Both the position numbers and the translations under genes were made by a program. From NCBI RefSeq assembly GCF_048569485.1, contig NC_134360.1, positions 202,456,692 to 202,520,691 on the forward strand: a stretch of DNA of 64,000 nt, read 5' to 3'. Under the pieces are notes generated by a model, which worked only from the letters and a program-made list of their open reading frames with translations, was not told the DNA's origin and searched no databases. Origin of the DNA: Anomaloglossus baeobatrachus (taxonomy: Eukaryota; Chordata; Amphibia; Anura; Aromobatidae). This document shows positions 55,864 through 64,000 of the stretch, piece by piece. The stretch's first letter is position 1; the number at the start of each line of letters is the position of its first letter.

Positions 55864-56300
55864 TTAACAGGGTAAGTCGCAGTGCAGACATTGCGGGGTT
55901 ACGGACGCCTCTGCGGTACAGATGTCCCTGCTCAAGGTCAGCTGCGCAAGAACAGCTGAAAAGGTTAGGTTGCCAATACGGCTGTGGATGCCGGAGCAAC
56001 CGACACGCCGATAGCCTCCTAGACAGATTTCAACCAGAGTCCATCTGTCTGTGAATGGCATCTTTAAGTGAAGCCCCATCTCCAGTGCAACTATGGCTCT
56101 ATATGCAAGCCTGGAGATTGGAGAATCCACCTTTGGACCCTGGGTCCAGCGCTGACCACGTCAGGGGAAAAGGGATAACGTGTATCCTAAAAACGTTTGG
56201 AGAAGACGCTTATCTGGTAAGCGTGGTGTTCCTGGACTGCTTCTCTGAAGTCAGCGTGGCCAGAAAAAAACTCAATATCTGCGTGAGATACTGAAAAGGA
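55864..56300 (-). pseudogene. DIRS gag-like remnant
   Basis: MDSPISRLAYRAIVALEMGL..KMPFTDRW resembles the C-terminal part of DIRS gag-like proteins (pattern D.P.S.LA..T.LPL.....LKDP.DR). Weak but in the expected position upstream of the polymerase. Confidence 0.5.
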
Positions 56301-56688
56301 ACTTTTCCTGTTCGTCTCCTATCTCCACTGGGGGAGCTGAGGGAGAAAGATCCAACCTTCCATTGATGGACGGTATAGGATCATTCCGTATGGCGTTACC
56401 ACCCGGTGTATCCGGATTGAGAGCGATGTCAGTATCAAAGCCCTGAAGAGCTGCCTTTTGGTCAAGTAGATTGCCCATGGGTGCAAGTCTCTATATTATG
56501 ACTACTCCGTCCCTGTCCATGGACAGGGTTGACAGGAGGTTTCTTTGGCCACAACTAGTAGAGCCCCGGCAGACGAAGTGCTAGAGACCCCGGCAGACGA
56601 CGTGCTACAGGGGAGCATGCACACAATGGGACGGTGTCATGAACAGCATCCCATGTAGTAAAAACAGCACTGAAATCTGTGTTGCTTT

Positions 56689-57310
56689 TTTGCCGCTGCC
56701 GACTAGCTATCTAGAAGTATATAGCCAAGATTGGTGACCGTACATTGCAATGTATAGCATACAGGCATAAAGTACAAAAGACCACTGCAGCACAAGCAAT
56801 ACAAGCAGCATAGAAGCCTGTGCCCTGGCACCCCTGCTCTTCTGCTGCTGTATACTAGTCATCTAGGGGAATATAGCCCAGAAGAGTGACCCTACAGTGC
56901 AATGTATAGCATACAAGCACAAGTACAAATGAACACTGCAGCACATGCAATACAAGCAGCATAGAAGCCTGTGCCCTGGCACCCCAGCTCTTCTGCTGCT
57001 GTAGACTAGTCATCTCGGGGAATATGGCCCAGAAGAGTGACCATACAGTGCTATGTATAGCATACAAGCACAAGTACAAATGCACACTGCAGCCCATGCA
57101 ATACAAGCAGCATAGAAAAAAACCTGTGCCCCAGCACCCTTGGTTTTCTGCTGCTGTAGTCTAGCCATTCCAGGAGAATATAGCTAAGACTAGCGACTGT
57201 ACAGTGCAATGTATAGCATATAAGCATAAACACAAATGAACACCTCAGTCGTGCAATACAAGCAGCCTAGAAAGCCTGTGCCTTAGCACACCTGCTTTCC
57301 TGCTGCTGAT
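56689..57310. repeat. About 152-bp tandem repeat in the DIRS 5' region
   Basis: Four copies with CATACAAGCACAAGTACAAA, GCAATACAAGCAGCATAGAA and GCCTGTGCCCTGGCACCCC, stepping by 151-153 bp. The first and last are more diverged. The following 57311-58280 is GC-rich DIRS leader without a recognisable protein. Confidence 0.9.
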
Positions 57311-58280
57311 GTGTCGCTCCCCAAGCGGGCATATAGCGACCTATGCAGTAAAAAACAACACATGTACACACTGCAGTTATATCGTGGTCAGCACTATGTG
57401 TGCCTCTTACCGCCCGCCTATAAGCGGGTGTATGATCGCCACCGTCCTGCCTTGGTGCCGAAAGTCCGAGCTCGGACTGCAGTAATGGCTGCCGGCTTCT
57501 TCCCCAGCTCATGTGAGGAGGGGCGGGCCGTGGGCGTGCCCCCAAGGCAGAGCGGGAATCCGGCGTCCGACAGTGTGCAGTGAGAGGGCTGGAGCATGTA
57601 AAAAGGCTCCAGCCCTCGGCGCTGCTGATTGCTCAGCGCCTGTCCCCTTCCCTGAGTGACAGGGAGGGGGCGGGAACGAAGCGGCACTAGGCCGCAGAAG
57701 CCGGGGACTGGATTTATAAGCGCCGCCGCCGTAAAAGCGCGGTCGGCGCCCAGTCCCCGGCGAACTACAAGTCCCAGCCGCGCCGCCGCTCCCGGAGCGT
57801 CCGGCGCGGTAGTTCCCAAAACACAAAGTCACTCAGCAAAGCTGCAGTGACTGTAACCCTTTACTGTCCCCGGCGCACTAGCACACCCAGCAAGTCTGGA
57901 GTGTGCTGTGCCTGTGTGTACGGGGACACAGAGTACCTGTAATGGTGCAGGGCCATGTCCCTGAACGGTACTCCAGCTCCGTATCCAGCAGGTTCAAATG
58001 GGTCTGTGGATGGAGCCCGGCGTCAGAGCTTTGAGGCCGGCAGGATCCCACTTCCTCAGAGCCCCTCAGGGGGATGTGGAAGGAAAGCAGCATGTGGGCT
58101 CCAGCCTCCGTACCAGCAATAGGTACCTCAACCTTACAACACCATCAACGGGTGAGAAGGGAGCATGCTGGGGGCCCTATATGGGCCCTCTTTTCTTCCA
58201 TCCGAAATAGTCAGCAGCTACTGCTGACTAAAATCTGTGGAGCTATGCGTGGATGTCTGACCTCCTTCGCACAAAGCTTG

Positions 58281-58414
58281 AAAACTGGAGAACCCGTGAT
58301 ACCACGGGGGGGTATAGCCAGAAGGGGAGGGGCCTTGCACTTTTTAGTGTAGTGCTTTGTGTGGCCTCCGGAGGGCAGTAGCTATACCCCAATCGTCTGG
58401 GTCTCCCAATAGAG
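58281..58414. repeat. DIRS inverted terminal repeat, 5' side
   Basis: AAAACTGGAGAACCCGTGAT..GGGTCTCCCAATAGAGC, the inverted partner of 52342-52479. Confidence 0.92.
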
Positions 58415-58714
58415 CGCTGAAGAAGAAATATTTTTAGGATGATATTTACATTTGTAGTCATTAGTATATTGTATTTATGACAGCAATTACATATATTATA
58501 TAATTACATGCAATTACATGTATATATAATTAAAAAAATATATTTTTGCATTTAATTTGGCCACGTGGCTTTTAGGCATTATAGGTTTATAGGACATAAG
58601 AAGCATAAAAGGTAGAGAGGAGTCCTACACATGCTTGGTCCACACATGGCCACTCACATTACGGAGATAGGTAGCAGATCTCAATGCTAGAATTGGCCTA
58701 GAAATGGTCGTTCC

Positions 58715-59000
58715 TAGTGTTGAGTGAGTAGTTAGTGAGTTCTGTCCCCTACTCGCATATTCATTACGAGTAGCGGACACAATATAAGTCAATGGGGAAA
58801 TACCTGCTATGTAGCGAGTAACCCGAAAGCCGTACTATTCGGGCGAGTAGCGAATAGTACGGCTTTTGGGTTACTCGCTACTTAGCGAGTATTTCCCATT
58901 GACTTACATTGTGCCCGCTACTCGTAACGAATATATGAGTAGTGGACAGTACTCGCTAACAGCATAGCGAGTACAATAGTTAACTGGTCGCTCAACACTA
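58715..59000. mobile_element. Palindromic hAT-type MITE, 286 bp
   Basis: Tips TAGTGTTGAGTGA and the reverse complement of TAGTGTTGAGCGA. Flanks GTCGTTCC (58707-58714) and GTTATTCC (59001-59008) form an 8-bp duplication with two changes. The two halves are nearly self-complementary (GCCGTACTATTCGGGCGAGT and inverse). The tip is close to that of the complete hAT at 33726, so that family could have mobilised it. Confidence 0.88.
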
Positions 59001-59008
59001 GTTATTCC

Positions 59009-59836
59009 AATTTCCCTTCCCTCCGACGAGTTTTTTTTACTAAATCTGACAGTGTTGATCTATTGAATCTTGAAAATAAGAAATTTAAAAAAAAAAAAAA
59101 AGAAAAAACACAAAAAGACCCCACATTTAGTTTTCTAATATTTTATTTTTATTATACTAGCCTCGCCAGGTCAAAAAAAAAAATTCTGTATACGTTGTCA
59201 GGCAGCTTTTTTTTTTAAGGGACCGGACTGGGCATTTACTCTTTAGATAGAACCCGGAAGAGAAGACCAACAAAGATCAGATTAGCATCGGAAAAGAAGC
59301 TGCGAGGAAAGGGTGAGGGTGCTTATTATTTTTTGGCTACTTGTCCGAAATAGAGCAAAATACTCATAAAAAGACCCATAACTCCATAGGAGCACAATAT
59401 AATTTCCATGTGTATAGTCCTTAAAAATGACTAGAACATATAAACATTACATAAAAAATAATCATTAATCTCCATGAGCTTCTTCAGTCTCCCGAAATAA
59501 TCTTTTAGTAATCATTTAAAGAAACAAGTGAGGTGCTGTTGACATCTTGATTCCTTCCACAATTGTCCATAGCATCGGATATGTGGCATGTCTTTTTTTT
59601 TTTTTAGCAAGATTGACATTTTAGGAGGGAGACCACATTTATTCCACAAGTTGTATTGTACATGGAAACAATACAGGATGATGAAAGAAGAATGTGCTGG
59701 TAATTTATTTTTTGTTTCTTTAGCACAATATATAAAAGCAAATAAAATAAACATTCCAGTAATCAGTTCCTTTCAAAAATTACTAATTGTTTTTCTTGGA
59801 CTAGTGTCTCTCCTTGTTTTCTTCTCAGTATCAATT
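59009..59836. other. AT-rich, no gene recognised
   Basis: Several A and T runs (59085-59110, 59178, 59590). The long open frame at 59588-60196 is AT-repeat sequence joined to Tc1 coding sequence. 58428-58714 on the other side of the hAT MITE is also featureless. Confidence 0.45.
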
Positions 59837-59839
59837 CAT

Positions 59840-59892
<53 letters not shown>

Positions 59893-59932
59893 TATATATA
59901 GATATATATACATATACACACACACACAGACA
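59837..59932. repeat. TA/CA microsatellite
   Basis: About 35 TA units with a few GA interruptions and a CACACACACA end. The Tc1 copy sits at its edge; TA is the Tc1 target. Confidence 0.95.
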
Positions 59933-60871
59933 CGGTACAGACCAAAAGTTTGGACACACCTTCTCATCTCTAGAACAACTGTTAAGAGGAGACTTTGTGC
60001 AGCAGGCCTTCATGGTAAAATAGCTGCTAGGAAACCACTGCTAAGGACGGGAAACAAGCAGAAGAGGCTTGTTTGGGCTAAAGAACACAAGGAATGGACA
60101 TTAGACCAGTGGAAATCTGTGCTTTGGTCTGATGAGTCCAAATTTGAGATCTTTGGATCCAACCATCGTGTCTTTGTAGAAAAGGTGAACAGATAGACTC
60201 TACATGGCTGGTTCCCACCGTGAAGCATGGAGGAGGAGGTGTGATGGTGCGGTAGTGCTTTGCTGGTGACACTGTTGGGGATTTATTCAAAATTGAAGGC
60301 ATACAGGACCAGCATGGCTACCACAGCATCTTGCAGCGGCATGCTATTCCATCCGGTTTGCGTTTAGTTGGACCATCATTTATTTTTCAACAGGACAATG
60401 ACCTCAAACAGACGTCCAGGCTGTGTAAGGGCTATTTGACTAAGAAGGAGAGTGATGGGGTGCTACGCCAGATGACCTGGCCTCCACAGTCACCAGACCT
60501 GAACCCAATCGAGATGGTTTGGGGTGAGCTGGATCGCAGAGTGAAGGCAAAAGAGCCAACAAGTGCTGAGCATCTCTGGGAACTCCTTCAAGACTGTTGG
60601 AAAACCATTTCCGGTGACTACCTCTTGAAGCTCATCAAGAGAATGCCAAGAGTGTGCAAAGCAGTAATCAAAGCAAAAGGTGGCTACTTTGAAGAACCTA
60701 GAATATAAGACATTTTTTCAGTTGTTTCACACTTTTTTGTTAAGTATTTCATTCCACATGTGTTAATTCATAGTTTTGATGTCTTCAATGTGAATCTACA
60801 ATTTTCAGAGTCATGAATATAAAGAAAACTCTTTGAATGAGAAGGTGTGTCCAAACTTTTGGTCTGTACTG
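59933..60871 (+). mobile_element. Internally deleted Tc1-like transposon, copy 2
   Basis: Left tip CGGTACAGACCAAAAGTTTG, right tip the reverse complement of CAGTACAGACCAAAAGTTTG, followed by TA. It has the same CACCTTCTCAT/CTCTAGAACAAC joint as copy 1, but keeps about 30 bp (TGTTAAGAGGAGACTTTGTG..) that copy 1 has lost. 939 bp. Confidence 0.94.
60010..60708 (+). pseudogene. Tc1 transposase, C-terminal two thirds, broken
   Basis: KIAARKPLLRTGNKQKRLVW and VLWSDESKFEIFGSN (first D) are open up to a stop at 60196 (AACAGATAG). From 60331 the frame resumes with FIFQQDNDLKQTSRL (second D) and SPDLNPIEMVWGELDRRV (E) and ends GGYFEEPRI at 60708. All three DD34E residues are present, but the N-terminal DNA-binding domain is gone and the frame is broken between 60196 and 60331. 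Confidence 0.9.
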
Positions 60872-61539
60872 TATATATATAACGGACATTAAAATAGACC
60901 AATTACAAACTCATTAAAAATATTGGAAAGTCCGGCCATGTTAAACTCTTTCTCTAATTCACTAATTGATGAATATTCTTTTGCTTCAAATGCTGGAAAT
61001 CTGTAATATATCAAAATTCAATAGATTTTTACTCATTTAAAAAAATGTGTCATCAGAAATTGATATATCAGGTTTTTATGTTATTTAGCTGTGTTACTAT
61101 ACACATAGAAATGTATACACTCCAGTTGATATTTGGGTCACCAGAGCAGTCTGGTACTATCTACAGCTAATGTGTCGACTTTTCTGCATCAATTGGGACA
61201 GATTGAGCAGAGTCATCTCATTACAAATAATGGGTTACCGAGTTCTTACTGTTGTATCTTTGAAGATCCAGATACAACAGAAAGGTAAAGGCTCGTTTAG
61301 ATGAGCAGATAATTGTGAAGTAGTATTTGTTAGAACATTTATTAACCAGTTATCAGCTTATGTAAATATACCGAAAATCACTAGAATGAGCAAAATGCTT
61401 ATCTGTCAGCATTTGGGTTGGGTATGCCGGCAGTAAAATGATCATCTTGAAAGTGTAAACAAGACATGTTCTGTCAATAATAATGAAATTCTATGTGCAC
61501 AGATTTCAATGATGTCTCTCTTATCACGTTCTGTGTTGT
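60872..61539. other. AT-rich, no gene recognised
   Basis: No arrays or termini seen. Confidence 0.4.
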
Positions 61540-62411
61540 TGTTTAATTACAATGCTTGTTTTAGCACCAGAAACCTATCATTGCTCGGCCTACATCACCT
61601 AGTGCCTTGCAGTCAGTCACGCCCCCTCCTCTGATAGGCAACTAAAGGGGGTGTTACACGTAGCGATATCGCTGGCGCAAGTATCCGCCCCCGTCGTTTG
61701 TGCGTCACGGGCAAATCGCTGCCCGTGGAGTACAAAATTGTTTGAAGTGGTCACACGGGACTTACCTGAATAGCGACGTCGCTGATGCCGGCGATCCACC
61801 TCCTTTCTAAAGGGACGGTCCGTGCGGCGTCACAGCGGCATCACTAAGCGGCCACCCAATAGAAGTGGAGGGGCGGAGATGAGCGGGACGTAACATCCCG
61901 CCCACCTTCTTCCTTCCGCATTGCCAGCGGCCACAGGTAAGCTGTAGTTCGTCGTTCCCGAGGTGTCACACATAGTGATGTGTGCTGCCTCGGGAACGAC
62001 GAACAACATGTGTCCTCTACAATCAACAATATTTTAAAAAGGAATGACGTGTCAACGATGGACGATAAGGTGAGTATTTTCCATCGTTAACGGACGTTCC
62101 TTGCTGTCACACGCAACGACGTCGCTAACGATGCCGGATGTGCGTCACGGAATCTGTGACCCCGGCGACATATCGTTAGATCCGTCGTGACGCCGTGTGA
62201 CGCCGACTTTACTCTTTAAAGACATTGTCTACAGAGAGCCTAGCGTGGGAGGGGGCATCTATTTCAGCTCTACTGTATTGGTAAATCTAAAAACTCTGTG
62301 TCAGAACTGCTGCACCCAGTAACCTAAGTGATACGTCATTGGATTCAGGGTCTCTTTGTCTACATCATGCTGCTCTCAGATGAGGTAGCAAAAGCCTGCT
62401 GACAGATTCCT
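61540..62411. mobile_element. T2-type MITE interrupted by Harbinger MITE M7
   Basis: 61550-61642 and 62212-62411 together match 50559-50826 (GTTTTAGCACCAG, CTGCTGCACCCAGTAA, TACATCATGCTGCTCTCAGA). The right tip CTGACAGATTCC adjoins TTAA at 62412-62415. The left end is missing. Confidence 0.75.
61646..62208. mobile_element. Harbinger-type MITE, copy M7, opposite orientation
   Basis: Flanks TAA (61643-61645) and TTA (62209-62211), a worn 3-bp duplication. Tips AGGGGGTGTTACACG and the reverse complement of AGTCGGCGTCACACGG. Blocks run in the order of M2. 563 bp. Confidence 0.85.
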
Positions 62412-62707
62412 TTAAAGGGAAGCTTTGATCACAAAATAAATGACCTATTGTTTAAATCATAATTTTGTATCACATGTATTTTTTTTTTAAAAATATACAT
62501 TTTTTTCCCCATATCACAATCTTTATTGAAATACAAAATTTAGTAATCTTGCATTTTTCACAATGGCCGGTGGTGCTTTTTTAGATTCATACTTTTTAGG
62601 AAGGGCTTAGGAGAGAGATTTGGAAGATAGCTAATAACACAGAATCTACCAATCACAATAGTCGATGTCACAGCTTACCTGCTCCCCCTCCCTTCACAAT
62701 TACCTTT

Positions 62708-63007
62708 CAAGAACTAAGAATAGGAAGCGCAAAAGGGTCTTACCCGATAAACACATAACAGGTGATAAGGCATTGTGCTCACCTTGTATGGTTGTTAGAC
62801 ACGTAATCAGTTGTTGCAGAGCCCACATGCTCAAAAGCCAGGGAAAATCAGGAACCAAATAAAAGTGGAACTATATCAGTGAATCTCTTGATGAAGCAGT
62901 GAGGACACACTTCAAAACGCGTAGAATAAAACCATCTACAATTCAGCAGCTTTGGATTTATGTATTGCCTACAGCAGCGCAGAATAGTTCCACTTTTTTA
63001 GTTGGTT
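62708..63007 (+). mobile_element. Short retroposed insert (300 bp) with decayed hammerhead
   Basis: A 16-bp duplication CTTCACAATTAYCTTT flanks it (62692-62707 and 63008-63023, one mismatch). It opens with GCGCAAAAGGGTCTTACCCG and GTGCTCACC, as in the insert at 44893. At 62887-62925 it reads TTGATGAAGC..GCAGTGAGGACACACTTCAAAACGCGTAG: hammerhead order, but the first C of the core and the G of GAAA are changed. The ends GTGGAACTAT (62866) and ATAGTTCCAC (62984) are inverted. Confidence 0.75.
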
Positions 63008-63255
63008 CTTCACAATTATCTTTGCACACGCTCATTAGATGCTTCAATACAAAACATAGGGTCAGAGTTTGTTCATGGCAGCTAATGTTCATGTGCATTG
63101 CCTGAAAATCACAGGAAATTGGAGTCTACAAAAGCGCCATTGGTCAATGTGAAAATTGCAAGATTTCAATATTTATTTTTAGCACAGATTGTGATATTAA
63201 AAAAAATGTAGTCAATTATTTTTCAGAAGTACATTAATACAAAAACCTGATTTAA

Positions 63256-63337
63256 CACTAGAAGTCCCAGGAATTTCAAGCTCCATAGGGTTCCAATGGT
63301 AGAAATGTTAAATGACCCCTCTCTGGGACTTCTAGTG
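63256..63337. mobile_element. Tiny piggyBac-type MITE, 82 bp
   Basis: Perfect inverted tips CACTAGAAGTCCCAG, flanked by TTAA on both sides (63252-63255 and 63338-63341). TTAA plus a CAC-type tip is the piggyBac pattern. It interrupts the right arm of the surrounding T2-type MITE. Confidence 0.85.
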
Positions 63338-63633
63338 TTAAACCATAGGCCATTTTCTGTTGATATCTTCACTTTAAACTGGTTTTTCAAACTAATTAAA
63401 AAGATGGACACAGAGAGCCAACCACAGTCTCAATGTTACACATAACAAAACTGGTAAGACCAGTGATTGGCTGCAGCAGTCATGGAGGGAAACGGGATGG
63501 GACAGTTGCTGCCACGGTAACATGAAAACAAGGAGGATTGGGGATGTGGCACTGGAACCGCAGAGATAAAATGGACGCGTGTATATTACTAATTGTTTTA
63601 ATTAAAAAGCTGCACAGTCAGAAATTCAGTTAA

Positions 63634-64000
63634 AGGGAACCTGTCACCAGATTTGGGGCTTATAAGCTGCGGTCACCACCACTGGGCTCTTATATACAGC
63701 ATGTTAGAATACTGTATATAAGAGCACAGGCCGCTGTGTAGAACGTAAAAATCACTTTATAATACTCACCTAAATGGTCAGTTCGGTTCAGACTGGTCGA
63801 ATGGGTGTCTCCGTTCTCCGGTGCCTCCTCTTTTGGCCATCTTTGTCCTCCTTCTTCTGAAGCCTGGGTGCATGACGCGTCCTACGTCATCCACACACAC
63901 CAGCATTGAGGTCCCACTCATGCGCACTACAATACTTTGATCTGCGCTGCTCAGGGCAGATCAATGTGCGCCTGCGCAGGACCTCAATGCCGGCGAGTGT
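63634..64000. mobile_element. T2-type MITE running off the window
   Basis: Starts AGGGAACCTGTCACCAGATT after TTAA (63630-63633). It contains the hairpin CTCTTATATACAGCATGTTA / GTATATAAGAGC and the CpG-rich text GCATGACGCGTCCTACGTCA. The right end lies beyond 64000. Confidence 0.8.

Larger units (their letters stand above)
52303..58427 (-). mobile_element. DIRS retrotransposon, broken
   Basis: Inverted terminal repeats of about 135 bp (52342-52479 and 58281-58414, sharing GGGTCTCCCAATA.. and ..TGGCCTCCGGAGGGCAGTAG), plus short outer tips. Near the 3' end an internal complementary region (52630-52725) joins the complement of the left tip to that of the right tip, the signature of DIRS elements. 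Coding remnants on the minus strand follow the order gag-like, reverse transcriptase, RNase H, tyrosine recombinase. The frames are interrupted several times (of the order of five to ten), so it is a fossil, but its skeleton is complete. About 6.1 kb; moderate age, since the termini still match closely. Confidence 0.93.
62416..63373. mobile_element. T2-type MITE with two insertions inside
   Basis: Left tip AGGGAAGCTTTGATCACAAA next to TTAA (62412-62415); right tip, on the minus strand, AGTGAAGATATCAACAGAAA next to TTAA (63374-63377). Long inverted repeats continue inward (GACCTATTGTTTAAA with TTTAAACCATAGGCC-type text; TTGCATTTTTCACAATGGCC with its inverse near 63125-63170). Inside lie the 300-bp insert 62708-63007 and an 82-bp piggyBac-type MITE 63256-63337. 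Confidence 0.8.

Noticed and set aside
59588-60196. 202-codon open frame beginning MSFFFFSKIDILGG
   Set aside because: Chance AT-rich sequence and a TA microsatellite read through into Tc1 coding sequence; not a single gene.

Overview
This window reads as intergenic DNA from a large, repeat-rich amphibian genome, most likely a frog. I recognise no host protein-coding gene, tRNA or rRNA. The lineage call is inference. It rests on the mixture of repeats: T2/Kolobok-type MITEs ending in TTAA-AGGG, Harbinger-type MITEs, Tc1 and mariner copies, hAT elements, a DIRS retrotransposon, an L2-type LINE end, a tRNA-derived SINE, long LTRs and hammerhead-ribozyme repeats, all together with very many minisatellites.

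Layout. 1-12200 is dominated by tandem arrays with periods of about 80, 74, 31, 29 and 18 bp. They are interrupted by a truncated Tc1 element (2936-3722), a decayed LTR (3985-5081), two Harbinger-type MITEs inside the 29-bp array, and an L2-type LINE 3' end (9640-10580). 12200-21100 is mostly unassigned sequence with a deleted Tc1 (14020-14925), MITEs and a short retroposed insert (19435-19775). 21500-28600 holds three LTRs of about 1.1-1.6 kb, two of them with perfect 4-bp target duplications. 28700-33500 holds more minisatellites and a 1.4-kb ribozyme-bearing insertion. 33726-39555 is a complete-looking hAT transposon with terminal repeats, a perfect 8-bp target duplication and a nearly full-length transposase frame. 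42256-49545 holds a dead mariner, MITEs and the clearest hammerhead repeat. 52303-58427 is a broken DIRS element with its inverted termini and internal complementary region. 58700-64000 is nested MITEs, a second deleted Tc1 and further ribozyme-type inserts.

Main result. Three copies of a near-canonical type I hammerhead ribozyme lie at 33329-33374, 47939-47983 and 48277-48321. Each has the CTGANGA core, a GGGG/CCCC stem II, GAAA, a minimal stem III, a GTC cleavage triplet and a 6-bp stem I. Stem I differs between loci at three base pairs, and all three changes preserve pairing. The ribozymes sit in insertions with 13-14 bp target duplications; one is a 1.6-mer of a 338-bp unit. Three further inserts of 300-341 bp with 14-16 bp target duplications carry decayed forms of the same core. 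This points to a short, ribozyme-bearing retroposon related to Penelope-like/retrozyme/newt satellite 2 sequences that has moved repeatedly in this genome.

Limits. All homology calls come from reading the sequence and remembered family features; no database search was possible. Boundaries supported by a target duplication are exact; others are approximate.
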